Below are positions 1 through 8,841 of a stretch of DNA of 62,859 nt, one piece after another (position 1 is the first letter of the stretch; every line of letters begins with the position of its first letter). The position numbers and the translations under genes are program-made. The notes beneath the pieces were generated by a model, which ran no database searches, was not told where the DNA came from, and saw only the letters and a program-made list of their open reading frames with translations. Origin of the DNA: Phycisphaeraceae bacterium (GTDB lineage: Bacteria; Planctomycetota; Phycisphaerae; Phycisphaerales; Phycisphaeraceae); contig JADLFV010000022.1 in the NCBI GenBank assembly GCA_020849625.1, positions 1 to 62,859 on the forward strand, in the 5' to 3' direction.

Positions 1-1
1 T

Positions 2-2236
2 CTTCCGCCGCTGCCGCAGCCGTGCGCCAACGGCGCCGCGGCGATCCTCGGCAACGTGGTGTATCTGGCGGGCGGCCAGTCGGGTGCGGGACTGGAAAGC
101 GCGATGGACAACTTCTGGTCGCTGGACCTGTCGCAGATGGACAAGCCGGGCGGCGAGCTTGCGTGGAAGCCGTTGCCGACCTGGCCCGGTCCGACGCGGG
201 CGTTCAACCTGACGGTGATGCAGCACAACGGATTTGACAATTGCATCTACGTGATCAGCGGGCGCCGTCAGCAGGCAGGCGTGGAAGGCAACGCGGGCAT
301 GACGCCGTTGACGGACATGTATGAGTTTGATCCGACGACGTACGCGGGCAAGCTGAAGCGCGGCGCGACCGAGCAGGAGGCGGCCGAGGCGGCGTGGATC
401 CAGCGGCCGGACGTGCCGGTGTGCGTGATGGCGGGGACGGGCATTGGCATCGGGCAGTCCCACGTGTTCGTGTTCAGTGGCGCTGACGGCAGTCTGTTCG
501 CCAAGGCGGATGAACTGAAAGATGCCCATCCGGGCTTTCCCAAGCGGTTGTGGGCTTATCACGCGATCACCAACACCTGGATCGATGCGGGCGAATTGCC
601 TGCGAATCAGGTGACGACGCCGGCGGTTCAGTGGGGCAAGGACATCATCATCGCGGCGGGTGAAGTGCGCCCGCGGGTGCGCACGGCCGCGGTGTGGCGA
701 ATTGAGCCGCTGCGTTACAAGGGCGCGTTCGGCGCGATCAACTCCACGGTGCTGGTGATGTATCTGCTGGCGATGGTGGGCGTCGGTGTGTATTTCGCCA
801 ACAAGAACAAGGACACCAACGACTACTTCCGCGGCGGCCAGCGAATTCCCTGGTGGGCGGTGGCCTGCTCCATCTATGCCACCATGCTCAGCTCCATCAC
901 CTACATGGCCATTCCCGCCAAAGCCTACGCCCAGGATTTGGTGTACATGGCCGGGCACCTGATGATCGTGGCCATGGCCCCGGTGGCGATTTACGTGGCG
1001 CTGCCCTTCTTCCGACAGATCGACGCCACCAGCGCCTACGAATATCTGTCCAAGCGCTTCAACATGCCGGTGCGCATGGTGGCCAGCGGCCTGTTCACGC
1101 TGTTTCACATCGGACGCATGGGCATCGTGCTCTCGCTGGCAGCCCTGGCATTGACTTCGGTGACGCCGCTGACGCCGGTGCAGTCGGTGCTGATCATGGG
1201 CGTGCTGTGCCTGATCTACTGCACGCTGGGCGGCATTGAGGCGGTGATCTGGACCGACACTATCCAGACTTTCGTTCTGCTGGGCGGGGCGCTGTTATGC
1301 CTGGTGTTGATCATCCTGCGGATTGACGGCGGCGTGTCGTCAATGTTCTCCACCGCCTATGCCGACGGCAAGCTGCACACCGTCAACTGGGACTTCTCAC
1401 TCAACAGCTACACCAGTACGGCCCTGTGGGTGGTGCTGCTGGGCGCGTTCGGGCAGAACTTCTCAAGTTACGTCTCCGACCAGGCGGTGGTGCAGCGCTA
1501 CATGACCACGCCCAGCTTCAAGACCGCCGCACGTTCCATCTGGACCAACGCCTGGATGGCCATCCCTTCGGCCCTGATCTTCTACGGCATGGGCGTCGCG
1601 CTCTACACCTTCTACAAGCAGCACCCGGCCCGACTCAGCCCCACCATGAACACCGACCAGGTGTTCCCGCTGTTTCTGTCCAATGAGGTGTTCGTGGGCG
1701 TGGCGGGATTGGTCGTGGCCGGCATCTTCGCCGCGGCGCAATCCACCGTCTCGACCAGCATGAACTCCACCGCCACCACCATCGTCACCGATTTCCTGCG
1801 GCCAATGAAGGCGTTCAAGAGCGAACGCGGTTATCTCCATGCCGCCCGCGCGCTGACCTTCACCCTCGGCGCCCTGGGCACGCTCATCGGGTTGCTGTTC
1901 ATCGATCCCAGCATCAAGTCGCTGTTCGACAGCGCCCTGGCGGTTATCGGCATCTTCATGGGCGTGCTGGGCGGACTGTTCGCGCTCGGACTGCTCACCA
2001 CCCGTGCCAACGGATGGGGCACGCTGGTCGGCCTGATCTGCGGGGCCCTGGTGATGTTCTGCCTGCCTTACTACAGCCAGTTGAACCTGCTGATGTACGC
2101 CACCACCGGCATCGCCACGTGCTTTGTCATCGGTTACCTCGCCAGCATCGTGCTGCCGTGCCAGAGCGGCGATCTGACCGGGCTGACCGTGTTCACCATG
2201 AGCAAAGCAGCACGGGTTGCCGCCGAAGCTGGTTAA
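2..2236 (+). CDS. Kelch mutarotase-sodium:solute symporter fusion (5' end missing)
   Basis: The frame is open from the first bases, so the N-terminus lies outside the window; 744 residues remain. Residues 1 to about 240 look like the kelch-type sialic acid mutarotase family (NanM/YjhT, cyclically permuted group), with blade motifs such as YLAGGQ, YVISGR and VFSGAD. From about residue 245 the protein becomes a multi-pass sodium:solute symporter, with NDYFRGGQRIPWW near the first helices and a DQAVVQRYMTT segment typical of the SSS family. The likely role is to equilibrate sugar anomers outside the membrane and import the sugar with Na+; sialic acid is inferred from the sialidase neighbours. 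Its stop overlaps the stop of the convergent dehydrogenase by 2 nt. Confidence 0.85.
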   Translation, partial: LPPLPQPCANGAAAILGNVVYLAGGQSGAGLESAMDNFWSLDLSQMDKPGGELAWKPLPTWPGPTRAFNLTVMQHNGFDNCIYVISGRRQQAGVEGNAGMTPLTDMYEFDPTTYAGKLKRGATEQEAAEAAWIQRPDVPVCVMAGTGIGIGQSHVFVFSGADGSLFAKADELKDAHPGFPKRLWAYHAITNTWIDAGELPANQVTTPAVQWGKDIIIAAGEVRPRVRTAAVWRIEPLRYKGAFGAINSTVLVMYLLAMVGVGVYFANKNKDTNDYFRGGQRIPWWAVACSIYATMLSSITYMAIPAKAYAQDLVYMAGHLMIVAMAPVAIYVALPFFRQIDATSAYEYLSKRFNMPVRMVASGLFTLFHIGRMGIVLSLAALALTSVTPLTPVQSVLIMGVLCLIYCTLGGIEAVIWTDTIQTFVLLGGALLCLVLIILRIDGGVSSMFSTAYADGKLHTVNWDFSLNSYTSTALWVVLLGAFGQNFSSYVSDQAVVQRYMTTPSFKTAARSIWTNAWMAIPSALIFYGMGVALYTFYKQHPARLSPTMNTDQVFPLFLSNEVFVGVAGLVVAGIFAAAQSTVSTSMNSTATTIVTDFLRPMKAFKSERGYLHAARALTFTLGALGTLIGLLFIDPSIKSLFDSALAVIGIFMGVLGGLFALGLLTTRANGWGTLVGLICGALVMFCLPYYSQLNLLMYATTGIATCFVIGYLASIVLPCQSGDLTGLTVFTMSKAARVAAEAG

Positions 2237-3201
2237 GCGTTGACCACATTTTGTGGTTTGCCCGCCTGAAATGCCGCGAGATTCTCCACCACGGTGGCCA
2301 GCAGTCGCTGCCGCGCTTCGCGGGCGTACCAGGCGATGTGGGCCGTGATGATGCAGTTTGGCGCCCGCAGCAGCGGGTTGTCGGCCGTGGGCGGTTCGAC
2401 GTCCAGCACGTCCAGCGCCGCACCGGCGATCTTGCCGTTTTTCAACGCCGCAGCCAGAGCGGGCTCGTCGATCAGCGGTCCGCGACTGGTGTTGATGATC
2501 CAGGCGGTCGGCTTCATCGTGCTCAGATGCGCGGCATTGACCACGTGCTTGGTCTGCGGCGTCAACGGACAGTGCAGCGAGATCGCATCGGACTCGGCGA
2601 ACAATTCATCCAGTGAACGATAGGTCAACGTGACGCCGTCTCGTTTCTCCGGCGGCAACTGCATCGCGTCGTGAGCGATGATGGTCATGCCCATGGCTTG
2701 CGCGATCCTGGCGAACGCCAGACCGATGCGCCCCAGTCCGACGATGCCCAGTGTTTTGCCCGTCAACTCCACAATCGGCGCCACAGGCAGGCACCATTCG
2801 CTACCGGCCCATTTGCCTTCCGCCACAGCACAGGCGTGGGCGCTGGTGTGCCGCGCCAATTCCAGCAGCAACGACGCGGCATGTTGCGCCACGGTGTCCG
2901 TGCCGTAGGTCGGCACGTTGGTGACTGCGATGCCGCGCTGTTTGGCGGCCGCGATGTCCACCACGTTGTAGCCTGTCGCCAGAACCCCGACGTATTTCAG
3001 TGCCGGCAGTTGCGCGATGGTGGCAGCGGACAGAGGGGTCTTGTTGGTCAGCAGACACGGCGCACCCGCAGCGCGTTTGAGAATCTGGTCCTGCGGCGTG
3101 CGATCATGCACGGTGACTTTGCCCAGCTTGCGCAGCTCGTCCCAACTCAGGTCGCCGGGGTTGAGCGTATAACCATCCAGCACGACGATCGAATCAGCCA
3201 A
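2233..3201 (-). CDS. D-2-hydroxyacid dehydrogenase
   Basis: 322 residues, the usual length for the NAD-dependent D-2-hydroxyacid dehydrogenase family (glycerate/hydroxypyruvate reductase type). The Rossmann motif GIVGLGRIG lies near residue 150. The catalytic trio is visible as Arg in NTSRGPLID, Glu in DVLDVEPP and His in ITAHIAW, the HxxW form seen in glycerate dehydrogenases. It reduces a 2-keto acid or oxidises a D-hydroxyacid in the cytoplasm. Beside sugar-acid genes it may handle hydroxypyruvate, tartronate semialdehyde or glyoxylate made downstream of the aldolase; the exact substrate cannot be read from sequence. It is convergent with the symporter gene and divergent from the regulator gene. 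Confidence 0.85.
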   Translation of the reverse strand: MADSIVVLDGYTLNPGDLSWDELRKLGKVTVHDRTPQDQILKRAAGAPCLLTNKTPLSAATIAQLPALKYVGVLATGYNVVDIAAAKQRGIAVTNVPTYGTDTVAQHAASLLLELARHTSAHACAVAEGKWAGSEWCLPVAPIVELTGKTLGIVGLGRIGLAFARIAQAMGMTIIAHDAMQLPPEKRDGVTLTYRSLDELFAESDAISLHCPLTPQTKHVVNAAHLSTMKPTAWIINTSRGPLIDEPALAAALKNGKIAGAALDVLDVEPPTADNPLLRAPNCIITAHIAWYAREARQRLLATVVENLAAFQAGKPQNVVNA

Positions 3202-3578
3202 TGTGCATCCTTTCCGTGGAAGGCGGGCTCGGGTTGGTAAAGACGACGATCATAATGCCCCATGGCCGCGAGGGCTGAAGGCAAACGTCACAACTGCTCG
3301 CGTCTTGTCCAAACTGAAATTCCCCGCTGCAGCACCAATCGTGACCAGACGAACACCCGCGAGAAGCCGCCGGGTCTCACACATCCTCTCCGAATCCACC
3401 CGTCTTTGTTAAATCACGGTGATTGTTGTGTTTAGAGAAATACCAAAAACATGCCTCACCCAGTCTCAGGGAAATAATTTCTCGTATTTAAGGAATCTGA
3501 TTGTGATCTTAGTAAAAGATTCTTATTTTTCAATTAAAAGACATTGACAATATAGAAATTTTTCATATCCTGATTTTT
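3202..3578. other. Intergenic region upstream of the GntR regulator
   Basis: This 377-nt divergent gap separates the dehydrogenase from the regulator. The first 200 nt are GC-rich with no recognisable gene. From about 3405 the base composition becomes strongly AT-rich, unlike the flanks, and includes the short inverted repeat GAAATAATTTC at 3471-3481 and a promoter at 3544-3571. It probably holds the control sequences for the regulator and perhaps for the dehydrogenase. Confidence 0.5.
3544..3571 (+). promoter_or_regulatory. Sigma-70-like promoter of the GntR regulator gene
   Basis: A perfect -35 hexamer TTGACA (3544-3549) is followed after 16 nt by TATCCT (3566-3571, 4 of 6 matches to TATAAT). 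Only 7 nt separate the -10 box from the GTG start at 3579, so transcription would begin at or next to the start codon and the mRNA would be leaderless. Confidence 0.6.
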
Positions 3579-4643
3579 GTGAATGTCGAACAGGCACAAA
3601 CTCCTCGCGTGCTCGAGTTGGCGCGGCAGATCGAGCTGGACATCGCCAGGCGGGGCCTGCAGCCGGGGGATTCCTATCTGAACACCGGCGAGGTGGCGCA
3701 ACTGCTCGGGGTCAATCGCATGGTCGCCAACCGTGCCATGCAGCTCTTGGCTCAGAGGCGGCGGATCGTCCGCAAACAGCGGCGCGGCACCACCATTTCG
3801 GAGCCGGCTCCCATGCATCTATCGCAACCGATCGAGTCGCTGCTGCTGTTGGTTCAGGCTCACTATCTGTCAAGTGAAGGGCTGCTGGGCGACGGCGTCA
3901 TCGTGGGCATCAGCCACGAGTTTCCCGGCCTCGATGTGCAATTCATTTACGTGCCCTCGGGCAATGAATCGGCGCTCGTGGATCAGACGATCAATCAATG
4001 CCTGCGCGCCGAGAAAACCACGGGGCTGCTGCTGGTGCGTTCATCACTGGAAACGCAGCGGCTGGTGGCTGAGAGCGGACTGCCGGCGGTGATCTACGGC
4101 ACACCGCAGCCTTCGATCACTTCGCTTTCCTCCATCGATCGCGACCAGTATCAAATCGGCCAACTCTGTGCTGAGCACGTGCTGTCGCGCGGACAACAGC
4201 GATTGCTGGTGCTGATGCGTGACCGGATGTATGCCGGTGAGCCCGCGTTCCAGGATGGTTTGCAGGCTGCCGCGTCCAGGCGGGGGCTGAAGCTGGACTC
4301 GGTGTATTTCCGCGATCTTCCTGCGGACAAGGCTGCGGTCAGCGCTGAAGTGGGCAAGCTGTTGCACGATGATCCCACCTCGCTGGGCATCATCGCCCGC
4401 AGCGAAGCTTTGGCCGAGGGCGCGGTGGAAGCCATTGAAAACCAGGGCCTGGCGGTGGGCCGGGACGTGGCGCTGGCCGTGGCCGACGTGTATCGTCGCG
4501 GCACGGCCGCCCCACCGCGGTATCCCTACATCAAGGGCCGCTTCACGCCCGAGCAGCAGGGTCGCGAAATTGGAACTTTGTTGAAAGACGCGGTCATGGG
4601 CCAGCCCGTCCGACACGTGACGGTCCCCGTTGATCTGGTTTAG
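3579..4643 (+). CDS. GntR-family regulator with a LacI-like effector domain
   Basis: 354 residues. The first 75 form a GntR winged helix: LARQIELDIARRGLQPGDSY, then TGEVAQLLGVNRMVANRAMQ, then a basic wing KQRRGTTI. The rest resembles the periplasmic-binding-protein-like effector domain of LacI-type regulators (AEHVLSRGQQRLLVL, GIIARSEALAEGAVEAIENQ), as in AraR. GTG is chosen as start because it opens the conserved helix and a promoter lies 7 nt upstream; there is no Shine-Dalgarno sequence. It probably senses a sugar or sugar acid and controls the adjacent LamG, prepilin, aldolase and sialidase genes. This is inferred from position only. Confidence 0.8.
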   Translation: MNVEQAQTPRVLELARQIELDIARRGLQPGDSYLNTGEVAQLLGVNRMVANRAMQLLAQRRRIVRKQRRGTTISEPAPMHLSQPIESLLLLVQAHYLSSEGLLGDGVIVGISHEFPGLDVQFIYVPSGNESALVDQTINQCLRAEKTTGLLLVRSSLETQRLVAESGLPAVIYGTPQPSITSLSSIDRDQYQIGQLCAEHVLSRGQQRLLVLMRDRMYAGEPAFQDGLQAAASRRGLKLDSVYFRDLPADKAAVSAEVGKLLHDDPTSLGIIARSEALAEGAVEAIENQGLAVGRDVALAVADVYRRGTAAPPRYPYIKGRFTPEQQGREIGTLLKDAVMGQPVRHVTVPVDLV

Positions 4644-4700
4644 TCCTCACTCATGGAACCTCTGCGCATGAAGAATCTGTCTCGTGATTGAGTGTTTACC

Positions 4701-4735
4701 TTCGACCTCCACTCGGCGTGGAGGCAAGTCTCGAA
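4701..4735 (+). terminator. Hairpin between regulator gene and first PEP-CTERM gene
   Basis: CCTCCAC (4706-4712) pairs perfectly with GTGGAGG (4718-4724) over a 5-nt loop, and an outer TTCGA/TCGAA pair (4701-4705, 4731-4735) extends the structure. No U-run follows, so it could be a processing or stability element rather than a classical terminator. It lies 57 nt past the regulator stop and 35 nt before the next start. Confidence 0.4.
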
Positions 4736-4769
4736 TGGTGGCATTTCATTCTTATATGGAGGATTAGGT

Positions 4770-5765
4770 ATGCGAGTGATTCACCAAGCAATTGCGGCAA
4801 CATCGGCGGCAACCTGCGTGTTCCTGCTCCTGGTGGCGGGCGACACGCAAGCGGCCATCACTACCACCAACCTGTTCGCTCATCAGGATGCGGCCCTGGA
4901 TGTTTACAAGAACGCTGCCAAGGGAAGCAGCCTGACTCCCGATCCTTCTCTGAACGGTGAGCTGGTGGTGGAATGGTGGGACCAGGCCCGCGACAACGTG
5001 GCTACCAGTGGAATAGACGGCAACCAGATCGTGCAGAGCGGCGCGGGGCCTCTCTACAAGACCAATGCCATCAACGGATTGCCCTCCATCCTCTGGCAGG
5101 GCAACACCGGCTCGACCAGCACCACCGCGCCCTATGGCGGTTTGACTGGCATCAGTAACTCGGGTGGCACCGACAGTTTCGGCACTGATCTGAACACCAA
5201 CAATATCAGTTACATCATCGTCTTCAAGCAAAACGTGGACCCGGCTGATAATCGTTGGCTGTTCATGGTGGACCTGCACAGCACGGGCGGCAATGAGAAC
5301 ACGCTCGGTGTGCGCTTCAAGGCCGGCAACCGCGAGACATGGGTCCTCGATGGCAGCGGTACAGAGCAGATCATTTCCCATTCCGCGGCCGGCACCGCCG
5401 ATCAGTGGATGGTCATCAGCGTGGTCTGGGACGGTGACGCCGGCACGCTCACGGAGTACATCAACGGCCAGTTGAGCGGCTCGCTCAACACCGCCACCAA
5501 CGGCAACGCCATGAATGCCATCCGTTTCCGTTATGGCGCTGATCGCGGCAACGGCGCCTCCACTCGCTTCAACGGTGAGATCGCTGAGGGTCTGCTTTAC
5601 AACGCCACTCTGTCTGATGCCGACCGTATCGCCAGCGAGCAGGCGTTGCTGACCAAGTACGCGATTCCCGAGCCGGCCAGTCTGGGCCTGCTGCTGGGTG
5701 GAGCGATACTGATGTTGAACAGACGACGCGGCGCCAATCACGAGGCCGCTGGGGTGGCTGGATGA
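4770..5765 (+). CDS. LamG-like surface protein with PEP-CTERM anchor
   Basis: 331 residues from the ATG at 4770, chosen because GGAGG lies at 4759-4763 and a signal peptide follows directly, ending near TQAA. The body is a concanavalin/LamG-like beta-sandwich by its pattern (NISYIIVFKQ, WMVISVVWDGDAGTL, INGQLSGSL, RFNGEIAEGLLYN). The C-terminus is a PEP-CTERM sorting signal: IPEPASLGLLLGG, a hydrophobic helix, then NRRR. It should be exported and then processed by an exosortase-type enzyme, none of which is in this window. It is a close paralogue of the next protein but lacks its calcium repeats. Ligand unknown; a glycan is likely. Confidence 0.85.
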   Translation: MRVIHQAIAATSAATCVFLLLVAGDTQAAITTTNLFAHQDAALDVYKNAAKGSSLTPDPSLNGELVVEWWDQARDNVATSGIDGNQIVQSGAGPLYKTNAINGLPSILWQGNTGSTSTTAPYGGLTGISNSGGTDSFGTDLNTNNISYIIVFKQNVDPADNRWLFMVDLHSTGGNENTLGVRFKAGNRETWVLDGSGTEQIISHSAAGTADQWMVISVVWDGDAGTLTEYINGQLSGSLNTATNGNAMNAIRFRYGADRGNGASTRFNGEIAEGLLYNATLSDADRIASEQALLTKYAIPEPASLGLLLGGAILMLNRRRGANHEAAGVAG

Positions 5766-5782
5766 GGTTCTCCTTTCAGGGA

Positions 5783-5820
5783 CGGGTTCCGGCAAGGACT
5801 CGTGATCTTGCCGGAACCCG
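5783..5820. terminator. Long perfect hairpin after the first PEP-CTERM gene
   Basis: A 14-bp perfect stem (5783-5796 with 5807-5820; arm CGGGTTCCGGCAAG) encloses a 10-nt loop, starting 17 nt after the stop codon. There is no T-run, so it could be a factor-dependent terminator, an RNase barrier or a partial terminator that sets different levels of the two paralogous surface proteins. Confidence 0.6.
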
Positions 5821-5880
5821 CCTGAACCCTGTGATCGCAGACATGATGCAAAATACCCAATTATTCAGGAGAAAACACCG

Positions 5881-7047
5881 ATGCGAATCTTGATTTGTCC
5901 ATTTGCCCTGGCCCTGACGTCCTTCATCGTGCTGACCACCTCACCGCAAGCCGGCGCCGCCATTCCTACAGCCAATCTGTTCGCCCATCACGATGCGGCA
6001 GTCGATGCTTACAACAACGCCGCCAAGAAAAACAGTGAAACACCAGTCCCTGCTCTCGACGGCGCAAACGTCGTCGAATGGTGGGACCAGGCGAGAGACA
6101 ACGTCGCCACCTCGGGCCTGCTCGGCAACCAGATCGTACAGAGTGCCGCCGGCCCGCAGTGGAAAGCCAACGCCATCAACGGCCTGCCCGCCATCAAGTG
6201 GGACCTCACCGCCGCCACCTACGGCGGGCTGGTGGGCATCGATAACCTTGACGGCACCGATGACTTCGGCACCGACCTGGACACCAATAACATCTCCTAC
6301 TTCATCGTCTTCAAACAGAATGTTCCCGTCACCGACTTCCGCTACCTGATGATGTTCGACCTGCACAGCAGCGGCGGGAACGAAAACACCTTCGGCACTC
6401 GCTACGTCGCCGGTAATCGAGAGACCTTCGTGCGCGACTCTTCCAACGTCGAGCAGATCATCTCCCATGACGCCACCTCCACCCTGGATACCTGGCAGTT
6501 GATCAGCGTGGTCTGGGATGGCGATGCGGGGACCCTGAGCGAGTACATCAACGGTCAGTTGACCACCTCACTCAACACGGCGGCCAACACGAACACGCTG
6601 ACCGCCTTCCGATTTCGGTATGGGGCCGACCGTGGCAACGGCAACTCTTCTCGCTTCCAGGGCGAAATTGCCGAGGGCCTGATCTACAATGCCTCACTCT
6701 CGAATGCGGACCGTGAGGCCGTCGAACAGGAACTGCTGGCCAAGTATCAACTCCTGCAGCATCCCGGCGACGCTAACGGTGACGGCCTGGTCAACCTGTC
6801 TGACCTTCAGATTCTCGGTGACAACTGGCAATCCACCACCGCCACCTGGGCGCAAGCCGACTTCACCGGTGACGGCATCGTGAATCTGGCCGACCTGCAA
6901 ATCCTCGGCGATAACTGGGGCTTCGGCGCCGGCCCCGATGTGTCTTTCGACGAAGCGCTGGCCGACGTGCTGATCCCCGAGCCGGCCTCGTTGGCCCTGC
7001 TGGGTATCAGCGTGGTGACGCTACTGCGGCGACGCATGGTTCGTTGA
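5881..7047 (+). CDS. LamG-like surface protein with dockerin-like repeats and PEP-CTERM anchor
   Basis: 388 residues with a signal peptide ending near QAGA. The first 280 residues match the preceding protein closely (NISYFIVFKQNV, LISVVWDGDAGTL, FRFRYGADRGNG), which indicates tandem duplication. They are followed by two dockerin-like calcium loops: GDANGDGLVNLSDLQILGDN and DFTGDGIVNLADLQILGDNW. The C-terminus is IPEPASLALLG plus a helix and RRRM, a PEP-CTERM signal. AGGAG lies 9 nt before the ATG. It is an exported cell-surface protein; the calcium repeats could stabilise it or dock it to a partner. The same repeat pair recurs in the minus-strand protein at 19,746-20,891. Confidence 0.87.
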   Translation: MRILICPFALALTSFIVLTTSPQAGAAIPTANLFAHHDAAVDAYNNAAKKNSETPVPALDGANVVEWWDQARDNVATSGLLGNQIVQSAAGPQWKANAINGLPAIKWDLTAATYGGLVGIDNLDGTDDFGTDLDTNNISYFIVFKQNVPVTDFRYLMMFDLHSSGGNENTFGTRYVAGNRETFVRDSSNVEQIISHDATSTLDTWQLISVVWDGDAGTLSEYINGQLTTSLNTAANTNTLTAFRFRYGADRGNGNSSRFQGEIAEGLIYNASLSNADREAVEQELLAKYQLLQHPGDANGDGLVNLSDLQILGDNWQSTTATWAQADFTGDGIVNLADLQILGDNWGFGAGPDVSFDEALADVLIPEPASLALLGISVVTLLRRRMVR

Positions 7048-7065
7048 TGATGCACATAGTTCCTC

Positions 7066-7097
7066 ACGCGGGGCCAGCCTGACCGCCGGCTCCGCGT
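7066..7097. terminator. Imperfect hairpin before the prepilin-like gene
   Basis: ACGCGG...GCC (from 7066) can pair with GGC...CCGCGT (to 7097) around CTGACC with two mismatches. It lies in the 96-nt gap between the PEP-CTERM gene and the prepilin-like gene. It is probably an attenuating or stabilising hairpin; no T-run follows. Confidence 0.35.
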
Positions 7098-7143
7098 TTG
7101 AATCGGATGCACGCGACCACCCTTAAGCATGGAGACTGGCGAT

Positions 7144-7917
7144 ATGATTCAGCGCAAAGGATTCACGTTGATCGAACTGCTGGTGGTTATTTCCATCATC
7201 GCTCTGCTGATCGCGATTCTTCTGCCGGCACTGAAGAAGGCCCGCGACACCACCCGCCAGGTGCAGTGCCTGTCCAACTTTCGCCAGATCGGCATGGGCC
7301 TGGGCGCGTATCTGACAGACTACAAGGATCAATATCCACCCAAGACCATCCGCAATGGGGCCGGGGCCACCACCTTCGGCACGCAATATTGGCTTGGACG
7401 CAAATCCGCAACTTATTCGATCGGGCGTCTTTTTGGCGCGCCCTGGCGACCACTGAATCGTTACGTGGGTGGGCCGTATTACGACAACGACGACGAGGTG
7501 CCGGCCGCACAGTGCCCCAGTGACATCCTGCGCGGCGATTACTCGTTCTACAATGGGACTGTGGCGCCCTATGGCATTGGCACCTCCTATCGCGCCAACA
7601 ACGCCCATAACAAGGGCATGAATTTCCCGCCCTCCATCGACCCTGGCAGACCAGGACGACAGGCCAATGAAATCCATTCCCCATCGCTGATGATTGCCAT
7701 GTTCGAGTCCCGATCGTGGGAGTACACGGTAAACACCGCGGTGCTCGTGCCGGCGGATTTCCTGCACACTGAGTATAACGACAATCGCTGGAACACCCTT
7801 TTTGCCGACACCCATGCGGAAATGATCGAATACATTCGTCTGGAGTATCTCAATGCAGACTATTCGTACTGTTACGATAACGACACCACGGGCAGCGGCT
7901 TGCCAGGTGCACCATAA
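7144..7917 (+). CDS. Type IV prepilin-like protein with long C-terminal domain
   Basis: 257 residues from the ATG at 7144, preferred over 7129 because GGAG sits about 9 nt upstream and the leader MIQRK is then normal. The prepilin peptidase site is KG^FTLIELLVV, followed by a hydrophobic helix and [20 protein letters not shown]. The roughly 220-residue soluble domain is much larger than in a simple pseudopilin and resembles the planctomycete DUF1559-like group, including a [11 protein letters not shown] segment near its C-terminus. It is likely processed and assembled by type II secretion or pilus machinery encoded elsewhere. A related prepilin occupies the equivalent place in the minus-strand module at 18,872-19,672. 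Confidence 0.85.
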   Translation: MIQRKGFTLIELLVVISIIALLIAILLPALKKARDTTRQVQCLSNFRQIGMGLGAYLTDYKDQYPPKTIRNGAGATTFGTQYWLGRKSATYSIGRLFGAPWRPLNRYVGGPYYDNDDEVPAAQCPSDILRGDYSFYNGTVAPYGIGTSYRANNAHNKGMNFPPSIDPGRPGRQANEIHSPSLMIAMFESRSWEYTVNTAVLVPADFLHTEYNDNRWNTLFADTHAEMIEYIRLEYLNADYSYCYDNDTTGSGLPGAP

Positions 7918-7992
7918 ACGACGGGGGAACGGGTCGCGTGAAGGTTGCTGCCGCTTGTGTCAATATGGTAACCACTCATCCAAGGAGTTCAC

Positions 7993-8823
7993 ATGACCGG
8001 TCGTGAGTTTGCCGCTGCGTTACGCAATGGGGATCGTCTCTTCGGGACGCTGATCGTCTCCACCTCGCCCGCCTGGCCCAAGGTGATGCACCGCATCGGG
8101 CTGGACTATGTCTTCATCGACACCGAGCACATCGCCATCAGTCGCGCTGAACTGTCGTGGATGTGTCGGACCTACGGTGCCATGGGGCTGCCGCCGGTGG
8201 TGCGCGTGCCGGCTCCCGATCCTTATCAGGTGACGATGGCCCTGGATGATGCGGCGGCGGGCGTGATGGTGCCTTACATCGAGACCGTCGAGCAGGCCCG
8301 CGAACTGGTGGGCGCTACTAAGTATCGGCCGCTCAAGGGGCGCAAGCTGCGCGATCTGCTCAGCGGGCGCACCAAGCTCAGCGGGCAACTGGCGGAATAC
8401 ATTCGCAGCAACAACGCCGGGCACAGCCTGATCCTCAACATCGAAAGCGTGCCCGCCATGGAGAACCTGGAGCAGATTCTCAGCGTGGAGGGTATCGATG
8501 GCATCATCATCGGGCCGCATGATCTGTCCACCAGCCTGGGGCTGCCCGAGCAGTATGACCATCCCGACTTCACCGCGGCCGTGGACACGATCATCGACAA
8601 GGCCAAGGCAGCCGGCGTCAGCGTCGGCATTCACGGGACCTTCAGCACTGACGACAACCTTGATCAGGAATTGCGCTGGATCGAACGCGGGGCCAACCTG
8701 GTCCTGCACAGCGGCGACATCATTGCTTTCGAAAACACCATGCGCCGCCAGATCGGCAACCTGCGCGCTGCCCTGAATCTGGCTGTCAAAACCAAGGTGG
8801 TTCTGGACAAGATCAACATCTGA
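7993..8823 (+). CDS. HpcH/HpaI-family aldolase
   Basis: 276 residues, typical length for class II pyruvate aldolases of the HpcH/HpaI family (4-hydroxy-2-oxoheptanedioate, 2-keto-3-deoxy-rhamnonate and related substrates). Family features include FIDTEHIAIS near the start, VPAPDPYQVTMALDDAAAGV, the metal-ligand region LNIESVPAMENL and IIIGPHDLSTSLG. Reaction: reversible cleavage of a 2-keto-3-deoxy acid to pyruvate and an aldehyde. AAGGAG precedes the ATG and a TATGGT box lies further upstream. In this cluster it could serve as the aldolase for a keto-deoxy sugar acid, paired with the KDG-type kinase at 15,134. Substrate unproven. Confidence 0.85.
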   Translation: MTGREFAAALRNGDRLFGTLIVSTSPAWPKVMHRIGLDYVFIDTEHIAISRAELSWMCRTYGAMGLPPVVRVPAPDPYQVTMALDDAAAGVMVPYIETVEQARELVGATKYRPLKGRKLRDLLSGRTKLSGQLAEYIRSNNAGHSLILNIESVPAMENLEQILSVEGIDGIIIGPHDLSTSLGLPEQYDHPDFTAAVDTIIDKAKAAGVSVGIHGTFSTDDNLDQELRWIERGANLVLHSGDIIAFENTMRRQIGNLRAALNLAVKTKVVLDKINI

Positions 8824-8841
8824 TCCATATGGAGACGCGAC

